A stretch of DNA of 5,849 nucleotides from assembly GCA_017620055.1 (NCBI GenBank), contig JAFZRD010000147.1:1-5849 (forward strand), read 5' to 3'. The notes under the pieces are model-generated. The model worked only from the letters and a program-made list of their open reading frames with translations. It was not told where the DNA came from and did no database searches. The stretch is from Lachnospiraceae bacterium. Its GTDB lineage: Bacteria > Bacillota_A > Clostridia > Lachnospirales > Lachnospiraceae. Below are positions 1-5,294 of the stretch, piece by piece (the stretch's first letter is position 1; each line of letters starts with the position of its first letter). A program made the translations under genes and the position numbers.

Positions 1-894
1 GGTGCACCGGGCATTAAGAGCACTCTCTCAATTGCGAAAGAGTCGGGTGCAATGGCTCTCGGAGCCGGTATGAACATCGATGAAGCTTCACGCCCGGTTA
101 TCATAAACGAAGCCGGCGGAATAGGCATGATAGGCGTCGGCTACCAGCGCGCATGCAGGAAGGCGGACGATGAAACGCCCGGATGCTTTTCCTGGAGTGA
201 TCTCGATCTTATCCGAAAACGCATCTCCGAGATAAAGAAATCATGCAGGTGGTGCATCGTCGTTGCCCACGCAGGCGAAGAATTCACCGCGGTCCCTTCC
301 CCTTACACGAGAGACCGCTACATGACATATCTTGATATGGGTGCCGACATCGTCGTCGCGCATCATCCGCATGTCGTCAACAATTATGAACTTGTCGGAG
401 ACAAAGCGATCTTCTATTCCCTCGGCAATTTCATATTCGATACCGACTACCAGCGAAGCCAGTTCGGGACACAGTACGGCATCATATTAAAGCTTAAGTT
501 CAATGAGGATTCGTTCTCATTTGAGAGACTCGGGATAATGGTCGACCGCAATGACGAGCGTATCGTCTCATGCGAGCCGCCCGCGATATTTACGGACATT
601 CCTTCGAAAGAATACGAAAAGCTTAAAGGGCTCGGAGCAAAAGTCCTTATCGAGAACACGAAGAGACAGCTGCGCTATATGAAACCCGCGGAGTTTGAGA
701 ATGCATCGGCGGATGATTTTCTCCGTAATTTCTATGAGCCTCTCAGAAGCGGACGAGTGCCCGGGGAGACGCTCGACATGCAGATCATCTATCCTCTTTC
801 GGAAACGTTCCGCGATAACGCCTGGAAGGAGTGCAGCCTTGACGGCGTTGTATCATACATGCTCGCGCAGATCCCGGATGAAGGGAACGAATGA
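1..894 (+). CDS. CapA-family (PGA_cap) protein, 5' end outside window
   Basis: The frame is open from base 1, so the start lies upstream; 297 residues are visible. It carries the signature of the CapA/PGA_cap family, which has a metallophosphoesterase-like fold and includes proteins of poly-gamma-glutamate capsule synthesis. Seen in order: VVAHAGEE at about visible residues 88-94, GADIVVAHHPHVVN at 114-127, and YSLGNFIFD at 139-147. These match the family's conserved HxGxE, HPHxxQ-like and SLGNFxFD blocks. A region of about 150 residues without a recognised motif follows. The family is usually secreted or membrane-anchored, but the N-terminus that would show a signal is missing. No other capsule genes (capB, capC) are visible, so a general envelope or polymer role is as likely as true capsule synthesis. 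The stop codon overlaps the start of the downstream peptidase gene (ATGA), which indicates translational coupling. The family call is firm and the substrate unknown. Confidence 0.88.
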   Translation, partial: GAPGIKSTLSIAKESGAMALGAGMNIDEASRPVIINEAGGIGMIGVGYQRACRKADDETPGCFSWSDLDLIRKRISEIKKSCRWCIVVAHAGEEFTAVPSPYTRDRYMTYLDMGADIVVAHHPHVVNNYELVGDKAIFYSLGNFIFDTDYQRSQFGTQYGIILKLKFNEDSFSFERLGIMVDRNDERIVSCEPPAIFTDIPSKEYEKLKGLGAKVLIENTKRQLRYMKPAEFENASADDFLRNFYEPLRSGRVPGETLDMQIIYPLSETFRDNAWKECSLDGVVSYMLAQIPDEGNE

Positions 895-1454
895 TGAGTG
901 AAGGCTTTGATTACACTCTGATCAGATCGCGCAGAAGAACCCTTCAGGTCGAGATATCGACAGACTGCCGCGTAACCGTAAGAGTTCCGAACCGCGCATC
1001 AAAGGCCGAGATAGACCGCTTTCTTGACGAGAGACGCGACTGGATAGAGAAGAATCTCGCAAAGATGAAAAAGCGCCTCGATGACGTTCCGGTCGCTGAC
1101 AAATACTCCGACCGCGAGATCGAAACGCTGACTAAAAGCGCGAAAGAGACGATCCCTCCTCTTGTCGGAAAGCTTGCCGCAAAGATGGGCATCCCGTATA
1201 ACAGGGTCACGATCCGCAGGCAGAAAACGCTTTGGGGGAGCTGCACCGCAAAAGGGAACCTCAGCTTTAACTGCCTTCTGATGCTGCTTCCTGAGCCCGT
1301 CATGGAGTACGTGATCATCCACGAACTGTGCCATTTGAAGGAGATGAACCACTCTCCCGCTTTCTGGCGCGAAGTCGCAAAGTACTGTCCCGATTACAGA
1401 TACCTTCGGGATTTCCTCAAAGACAACGGCGAGAAGCTGATGCTGAGGATGTGA
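891..1454 (+). CDS. YgjP-like (DUF45) zinc metallopeptidase
   Basis: A 187-residue protein of the YgjP-like metallopeptidase family, related in fold to SprT/WLM-type zinc proteases. The zinc site is plain: HELCH at residues 144-148 gives two histidine ligands (144, 148) and catalytic Glu145. His154 in NHSPAFW is the likely third ligand. Upstream of it the family block RRQKTLWGSC (109-118) and the NLSFN strand (123-127) are intact. The N-terminal 60 residues match the family's beta-rich region (YTLIRSRRRTLQVEI). No signal peptide or membrane segment is seen, so it is probably cytoplasmic. Two starts are possible: ATG 891, overlapping the upstream stop, or ATG 894. AAGGGA at 881-886 is better spaced from 894. 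The physiological substrate of this family is poorly defined. Co-transcription with capA is likely from the overlap, but a shared function is not shown. No obvious terminator follows the stop. Confidence 0.9.
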   Translation: MMSEGFDYTLIRSRRRTLQVEISTDCRVTVRVPNRASKAEIDRFLDERRDWIEKNLAKMKKRLDDVPVADKYSDREIETLTKSAKETIPPLVGKLAAKMGIPYNRVTIRRQKTLWGSCTAKGNLSFNCLLMLLPEPVMEYVIIHELCHLKEMNHSPAFWREVAKYCPDYRYLRDFLKDNGEKLMLRM

Positions 1455-1478
1455 TTTTTCAGATCACAAAAAAAGTTG

Positions 1479-1508
1479 TTGACATCCAAAACGCTTTAGT
1501 GTAATAAT
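1479..1508 (+). promoter_or_regulatory. Sigma-A-type promoter of the trpB leader
   Basis: A perfect -35 box TTGACA lies at 1479-1484 and a -10 box AATAAT (5 of 6 matches to TATAAT) at 1503-1508, with an 18-base spacer. An alternative -10, TAATAA at 1502-1507, gives a 17-base spacer but a poorer match. An A-rich stretch (1468-1474) just upstream could act as an UP-like element. The predicted start near 1514-1516 falls just before Stem I of the T-box, as expected for a T-box transcript. Confidence 0.8.
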
Positions 1509-1514
1509 CAATTA

Positions 1515-1779
1515 AACCGTTGAAGGAGAGTGAGTAACTTCCGACAATCTTATTCTGAGAGAGCCGCCGGCGGTGAGATGGCGGCAATAAGACCGGAAGC
1601 GAATGGACTCCTGAGGGCGAGCAGAACTTACAGTATGTGAGCCGGAGAAGATCCTCCGTTATCAAAGATCCGCGTATGATGGTACGCATGAGTGGGTACG
1701 CAAGTACCAAGCCGGGTGGCACCGCAGGAGATTATAACATCCTGTCCCAGCAAATCGTTGGGACGGGATTTTTTTATTT
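1515..1779 (+). promoter_or_regulatory. T-box riboswitch, tryptophan (UGG) specifier
   Basis: A complete tRNA-sensing leader. Stem I: AGGAG (1524-1528) pairs with CTCCT (1608-1612), and CTTCCG (1538-1543) with CGGAAG (1594-1599). They enclose the specifier loop with GAGTAA (the AGUA-type motif) on one side and GAATGGA (1601-1607) on the other. The specifier codon is UGG at 1604-1606, for tRNA-Trp. The distal arm GCCGCC/GGCGGC (1563-1568/1580-1585) carries the AGAGAG and GGTGAGA motifs. Smaller hairpins follow at 1643-1658, 1672-1687 and 1695-1708, the last with a GCAA loop. The conserved T-box GGGTGGCACCGC is at 1714-1725. The antiterminator forms from GGG (1714-1716) with CCC (1746-1748) and GCAGGA (1724-1729) with TCCTGT (1740-1745), leaving the seven-base UGGCACC bulge that binds the tRNA acceptor end. 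This excludes the terminator helix. Uncharged tRNA-Trp should therefore switch on the downstream trpB. Confidence 0.95.
1739..1779 (+). terminator. T-box-controlled intrinsic terminator
   Basis: ATCCTGTCCCA (1739-1749) pairs with TGGGACGGGAT (1759-1769) over 11 positions with one G-U pair and a nine-base loop, followed by seven T, an A and TTT. The 5' arm is shared with the antiterminator, so the two folds are mutually exclusive. This is the off-state of the tryptophan T-box. Confidence 0.93.
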
Positions 1780-1828
1780 CTCATCTCAACGCCCAGATAA
1801 AGCGAGGAATGGTAAGGTCGGCCAGCTC

Positions 1829-1985
1829 GGACGGACGTACGAATTTCTCAGTTCGTCACCTGCGACGCATATACTCTTTGGACTCCCTGGAAGGAATCGA
1901 GAAGCCGCGCAGGTTGACTCATGAGAAATTGTCGCCGTCCTCGCAGTCCTAAGTCTGATGGACCTCGTGGACCTCACCGTCCTCA
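1829..1985 (+). other. Structured untranslated leader of unknown function, between T-box and trpB
   Basis: This is read only from transcripts that pass the T-box terminator, unless an unseen promoter exists. It shows nested helices. P1 is AATTTCTCA (1842-1850) with TGAGAAATT (1922-1930), nine perfect pairs, which may extend through GGACG (1833-1837, or 1829-1833) and CGTCC (1936-1940). P2 is ACCTGCG (1858-1864) with CGCAGGT (1908-1914). P3 is an apical hairpin at 1875-1886/1893-1902 with two mismatched or bulged spots and loop CTGGAA. A separate hairpin follows: TGA-GGAC-GTG (1957-1969) with CAC-GTCC-TCA (1975-1985). No T tract follows either one, so neither is a terminator. I do not recognise a known riboswitch class. 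Weak open frames cross it, but none has a well-placed ribosome binding site. Confidence 0.55.
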
Positions 1986-2009
1986 ATCGTGACAAATGCT
2001 GAGATTAAG

Positions 2010-2016
2010 AAAGGAG
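2010..2016 (+). promoter_or_regulatory. Ribosome binding site of trpB
   Basis: AAAGGAG lies seven bases before ATG 2024 and fixes the start of trpB. Confidence 0.9.
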
Positions 2017-2023
2017 CAACAAC

Positions 2024-3400
2024 ATGAGCGAAGAAAAGAAAATCCCCTACAAGATCTATCTTAACGAGAACGAGATCCCGACCAAATGGTACAACGTACG
2101 TTCCGACATGAAGAACAAGCCCGCGCCGCTTGTTAACCCCGGAACAGGCCAGCCGATGGGATTCGAAGATCTGCGTCCCGTATTCTGCGACGAGCTGATC
2201 AAGCAGGAACTCGACAACGACACACCTTACTTCGATATCCCGCAGGAGATACAGGACTTCTACAAGATGTACCGTCCTTCACCGCTCGTTCGTGCTTACT
2301 GCCTTGAAGAGGCACTCGGCACGCCGGCAAAGATCTACTACAAATTCGAAGGTAACAACACGAGCGGAAGCCACAAGCTCAATTCCGCGATCGCGCAGGC
2401 ATATTACGCAAAGAAACAGGGTCTTCGCGGCATAACTACAGAGACCGGTGCAGGTCAGTGGGGTACGGCGCTTTCAATGGCATGCGCATACCTCGGACTC
2501 GACCTTAAGGTTTTCATGGTAAAGGTTTCATACGAACAGAAGCCGTTCAGACGTGAAGTCATGAGAACATACGGAGCAAGCGTTACACCTTCTCCTTCGA
2601 TGGAGACACAGATCGGTAAGAAGATCAATGCAGAGCATCCCGGAACAACAGGAAGTCTCGGATGTGCGATCTCCGAAGCGGTTGAAGTCGCTACAACGAA
2701 CGAAGGTTACAGATACGTTCTCGGAAGCGTTCTCAACCAGGTACTTCTCCATCAGAGTGTCATCGGTCTTGAGACAAAGGCAGCACTCGACAAGTACGGC
2801 ATCGTTCCCGACATGATCATCGGATGCGCAGGCGGCGGATCGAACCTCGGCGGACTTATCGCACCGTTCATGGGTGAGAAGCTCCGCGGCGAGAAAGACT
2901 ACAGGATCATCGCAGTCGAGCCCGCAAGCTGCCCGAGCTTCACGAGAGGAAAGTACGCATATGATTTTTGCGACACGGGTATGGTATGTCCGCTCGCGAA
3001 GATGTACACACTCGGAAGCAACTTCATCCCTTCCGCAAACCATGCCGGCGGACTTCGCTATCACGGCATGAGCCCCGTTCTGTCACAGCTCTACGATGAC
3101 GGACTCATGGAAGCCGTAGCGGTTGAACAGACGAGCGTATTCGAAGCAGCTACGAAGTTTGCAAGAACAGAAGGCATCCTTCCCGCACCCGAGTCGAGCC
3201 ACGCTATCAGAGTTGCGATCGACGAGGCGCTCAAGTGCAAAGAGACCGGCGAAGCAAAGACTATCGTATTCGGTCTTACGGGAACAGGTTACTTCGACCT
3301 TGTTGCTTACCAGAAGTACAACGACGGCGAGATGACAGACTTCATCCCGACCGATGAAGATCTTGCGAAGAGCCTTGCTACTCTTCCGCAGATCGGCTGA
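2024..3400 (+). CDS. trpB: TrpB2-type tryptophan synthase beta chain (PLP enzyme)
   Basis: A 458-residue PLP enzyme of the TrpB2 (TrpB-like, trpB_rel) subfamily, longer than the roughly 400-residue TrpB1 because of its N-terminal extension. It condenses indole with L-serine to give tryptophan in the cytoplasm. Seen: the PLP lysine in GSHKLNSA (Lys118), the ETGAGQWG loop (140-147) with the catalytic Glu140 position, the phosphate-binding CAGGGSNLGG (268-277), the subfamily block HAGGLRYHGMSP (340-351), and EGILPAPESSHA (383-394). Trp replaces the His of TrpB1's ETGAGQHG, as is usual in TrpB2. All catalytic elements are intact. The gene stands alone behind a tryptophan-specific T-box, with no trpA or other trp gene on either side, so it may act as an indole-salvage enzyme or with a trpA encoded elsewhere. 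TrpB2 proteins generally do not form the classic TrpA complex tightly. The strong ribosome binding site supports the start. It ends 13 bases before a REP-like palindrome. Confidence 0.95.
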   Translation: MSEEKKIPYKIYLNENEIPTKWYNVRSDMKNKPAPLVNPGTGQPMGFEDLRPVFCDELIKQELDNDTPYFDIPQEIQDFYKMYRPSPLVRAYCLEEALGTPAKIYYKFEGNNTSGSHKLNSAIAQAYYAKKQGLRGITTETGAGQWGTALSMACAYLGLDLKVFMVKVSYEQKPFRREVMRTYGASVTPSPSMETQIGKKINAEHPGTTGSLGCAISEAVEVATTNEGYRYVLGSVLNQVLLHQSVIGLETKAALDKYGIVPDMIIGCAGGGSNLGGLIAPFMGEKLRGEKDYRIIAVEPASCPSFTRGKYAYDFCDTGMVCPLAKMYTLGSNFIPSANHAGGLRYHGMSPVLSQLYDDGLMEAVAVEQTSVFEAATKFARTEGILPAPESSHAIRVAIDEALKCKETGEAKTIVFGLTGTGYFDLVAYQKYNDGEMTDFIPTDEDLAKSLATLPQIG

Positions 3401-3413
3401 GAAACGAAATAAT

Positions 3414-3489
3414 GTGAGAAAAGGGGACGGTTCCGAATTCTCATTTTGTCAAACAAAAATGAGAATTCGGAACCGTCCCCTTTTCTCAC
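3414..3489. repeat. REP-like long palindrome, perfect 34-bp inverted repeat
   Basis: The arms 3414-3447 and 3456-3489 are perfect reverse complements over 34 bases around the eight-base loop GTCAAACA. A shifted fold with one bulged A could close the loop to CAA. Each arm contains the core GGGGACGGTTCC (3423-3434; reversed at 3469-3480). Similar GGGGACGGTTC-type repeats are, to my recollection, scattered through many Clostridia genomes, but I cannot search here. It lies between convergent genes with no other terminator and begins 13 bases after the trpB stop, so it may end or stabilise transcripts. It has no classic T tract outside the stem. Confidence 0.88.
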
Positions 3490-3498
3490 TGTGTCGAG

Positions 3499-3529
3499 TG
3501 TGTCAAAAAGAACCGTCCCCATTGACACA
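3499..3529. repeat. Second REP-like unit overlapping the 3' end of the phosphoesterase gene
   Basis: TGTGTCAA (3499-3506) and TTGACACA (3522-3529) are perfect eight-base inverted repeats around AAAGAACCGTCCCCA. The inner core AGAACCGTCCCC (3509-3520) repeats the core of the neighbouring large palindrome in the orientation of its right arm, with one change (A for G before AACC). The two units are nine bases apart, so this is a compound element. It covers the last eight codons and the stop of the minus-strand phosphoesterase gene. Confidence 0.8.
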
Positions 3530-4612
3530 TATCAGGTTATATTCGGACCTGCAGCCCGTCCTGAAATATATCGCCCAGTCGGATATACCGTCGGTCACGA
3601 TGAAGTCCGTGCTGCCGTGCTTCTCATATCCGCGGACGTTGTCGTTCTGAGAAATAAGCGGCTGTATGTATTCGAGAGGCCACAACTGGCCGCCGTGTGT
3701 GTGGCCGGACAGGACAAGATCGACTCCGGAAGCCTCCTCGGCATCGTAATCGATCGGCTGGTGATCGAGAACGATCATGTATTTACTCCTGTCAAGATCA
3801 GCGATAAGATCCGCCATCGGGATCCTGTCGGCGGCGCCGTATCCCGCGTCGCGTCTTCCTATAACATAGAATCTGTCATCGACAAGAACGCTCTCGTCCT
3901 GAAGCACGATAACGCCCGAGTCACGAAGAGTCTGAAGGAGTTCCTCCCCTGTGTATCCCCTGTGCGAACTGCCGTAATAACCGAAATCATGATTGCCGAG
4001 GCAGTAATATATCCCGTACTTTGTCTTAAACTTCGAGAGTGCCTCGCACGCATCGAGCATATCCTGCTTCTGAGTCGAATCATCTACAAAATCACCCGTG
4101 ATCACAAGTATGTCCGGATCCGTAGCCTGTATCTTCGCAAGCCTTTCACCGAACCCCTTACCGGAAAATCCCGTGCCCACGTGCGAATCGGCGATGTGAG
4201 CTATGCGTATGCTCCCGCAATCCTTATCGGTTGCAAGGCCGTAATCGGTCTCCCACATACCATGCATGAGCACCCATCCGATGATCAGATATATCACGCA
4301 CAATGCGACAGCGACAAGGTCCACCGCCTGCTGCCTTACGTCGGCATTACCCGCTTTCCTGATGATGTACCCCGCAAGGTCACCGATAAGAAGAAACGCC
4401 GCCAGGTGCATCACTATCACGATCATGTTAGTTGTGTCAAACACAAGGATCAGAAGTACTACTATAACAATAACGCTCAGCAGGCAAAGGATGCGTGCGA
4501 GCGTGTGATTTTCCATATTTGTAAAATAACCGATCGTGCCGATCTTACGCGACAGATATATCGCGGAAAGTACGGCGACAAGGATCGATACACCGAAGAT
4601 AGCAAGCCACAT
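3503..4612 (-). CDS. Membrane-anchored calcineurin-like metallophosphoesterase (YkuE/YaeI-like)
   Basis: A 369-residue protein. The N-terminal 120 residues hold about four hydrophobic segments (about 2-20, 40-58, 63-85, 96-117). A calcineurin-like phosphoesterase domain with a complete two-metal site follows: IADSH (Asp142, His144), TGDF (Asp174), GNHD (206-209), the His284 region (LDHQP) and GHTHGGQ (303-309). This motif set fits the YkuE/YaeI group, some of which act on membrane-linked phosphate compounds; the substrate here is unknown. I chose ATG 4612 because GGAGG (4620-4624) sits seven bases before it. An upstream in-frame ATG at 4639 would add nine residues but overlaps the preceding gene and lacks such a site. 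It is third in an operon after the esterase, 16 bases downstream. The last residues (CVNGDGSF) and the stop are encoded by a REP-like repeat, so the natural C-terminus has probably been replaced. Confidence 0.92.
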   Translation of the reverse strand: MWLAIFGVSILVAVLSAIYLSRKIGTIGYFTNMENHTLARILCLLSVIVIVVLLILVFDTTNMIVIVMHLAAFLLIGDLAGYIIRKAGNADVRQQAVDLVAVALCVIYLIIGWVLMHGMWETDYGLATDKDCGSIRIAHIADSHVGTGFSGKGFGERLAKIQATDPDILVITGDFVDDSTQKQDMLDACEALSKFKTKYGIYYCLGNHDFGYYGSSHRGYTGEELLQTLRDSGVIVLQDESVLVDDRFYVIGRRDAGYGAADRIPMADLIADLDRSKYMIVLDHQPIDYDAEEASGVDLVLSGHTHGGQLWPLEYIQPLISQNDNVRGYEKHGSTDFIVTDGISDWAIYFRTGCRSEYNLICVNGDGSF

Positions 4613-4619
4613 TATCTTT

Positions 4620-4624
4620 CCTCC
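4620..4624 (-). promoter_or_regulatory. Ribosome binding site deciding the phosphoesterase start
   Basis: On the minus strand GGAGG is followed by seven bases and then ATG at 4612-4610. It lies just after the upstream gene's stop and supports 4612 over the in-frame ATG at 4639. Confidence 0.85.
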
Positions 4625-4628
4625 GGTC

Positions 4629-5279
4629 TCACTTTTCATATATCGCGGTCACGGCGTCCCTCACGAGGTCTGCCATCTTCTTATGTCCTTCGGGATCGAG
4701 ATGCAGGTGATCGACAGAGCCCGCACTGACACTTGCCGTTGCGTTGAGGAATTCGCAGCCGAACTGGTCCGCCACCATCTCATACCATTTTGCCAGCTCC
4801 TTCGATCTTGCGACAACGTCCTTCTCATCGAAGAAAGTCGCAAAATATGATTCCTCAAAAGGCTCCGAAAGCGCCGGCGGCGATACGACGAGTATCTTCA
4901 TGCCGGAGCATTTTATAAAGCGGTTACAGTAACCCTGTATGTTCATAAGCATCGTCATAAGGCTTCCCGCGATATCGGCGGCCGGAAGATTGAACTTCTT
5001 CTTAAGGTCGTTGCTTCCGAGCATTATGATAAGAAGATCCGGGCGCTTTGTCTCGAGCATCGGAAGCACGTAATCCATACCGCACTTCGTACCTCCCTCC
5101 CACGGATCGTCGTTGGCGATCGTTCTGCCGTTCTGGCCTTCCTCGAATATCTCGTAGCCGTCGCCGAGAAGCTTTTGCAGGATCGCCGGCCAGCGTGTGT
5201 TCTCATCAAATCTTCCGCCCGTAGTCGGATCGTATCCGTATGTATTTGAGTCTCCGAAACAAACTATCTTTTTCTTCAT
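4629..5279 (-). CDS. GDSL/SGNH-family acyl-esterase (arylesterase-like)
   Basis: A 216-residue SGNH hydrolase. The four blocks are clear: the nucleophile motif FGDSNTYGYDP with Ser11, the oxyanion region EEGQNGRT (46-53), GSND (88-91) with Asn90, and the catalytic pair in DHLHLDPEGH (Asp190, His193). The long RW...EEGQNGRT...IIMLGSND layout and VVSPPAL (131-137) resemble the arylesterase/acyltransferase subgroup that includes the Mycobacterium smegmatis enzyme MsAcT. It therefore probably cleaves or transfers short acyl esters. No signal peptide is visible, so it is likely cytoplasmic. Start: ATG 5279 has AGGA eight bases upstream and gives the usual MKKKIVCFGDS beginning. ATG 5288, three codons earlier, has only AGG touching it. 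The gene begins 15 bases after the DegV stop and is followed closely by the phosphoesterase, so all three are probably one transcript. The real substrate cannot be read from sequence. Confidence 0.93.
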   Translation of the reverse strand: MKKKIVCFGDSNTYGYDPTTGGRFDENTRWPAILQKLLGDGYEIFEEGQNGRTIANDDPWEGGTKCGMDYVLPMLETKRPDLLIIMLGSNDLKKKFNLPAADIAGSLMTMLMNIQGYCNRFIKCSGMKILVVSPPALSEPFEESYFATFFDEKDVVARSKELAKWYEMVADQFGCEFLNATASVSAGSVDHLHLDPEGHKKMADLVRDAVTAIYEK

Positions 5280-5294
5280 GATATCCATCCTGTC

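Noticed and set aside
1451..1467. GTGAT/ATCAC hairpin at the end of the peptidase gene, as a terminator
   Set aside because: Only five pairs, it overlaps the stop codon, and it is followed by A residues rather than T on the plus strand; on the minus strand no T tract follows either.
1637..1952. Two overlapping plus-strand open frames across the T-box and leader (86-95 codons), including a 47-codon frame from ATG 1809
   Set aside because: They run through the T-box motif and the terminator. The AGGA before ATG 1809 touches the start codon, so it is badly spaced. Composition is low-complexity Ser/Arg-rich and no Trp codon cluster typical of a leader peptide is present.
1960..1985. TGGACC/CACC segment as a second T-box
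   Set aside because: It resembles the UGGNACC bulge but is one base short, lacks the GGGTGGNACCGC context, and there is no second Stem I or terminator.
2528..3064. A minus-strand open frame of 178 codons inside trpB
   Set aside because: It is antisense to a strongly supported enzyme, is Cys-rich and Ser-rich, and has no family resemblance or ribosome binding site.
3414..3529. CRISPR-like array
   Set aside because: The copies of the repeat core are in both orientations, unevenly spaced and without unique spacers of constant length, which fits a REP-like palindrome instead.
3446..4729. A long plus-strand open frame of 427 codons antisense to the phosphoesterase
   Set aside because: It starts inside the REP palindrome, has no ribosome binding site, shows no recognisable domain, and lies opposite a gene with a complete catalytic motif set. 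It is a codon-bias shadow.
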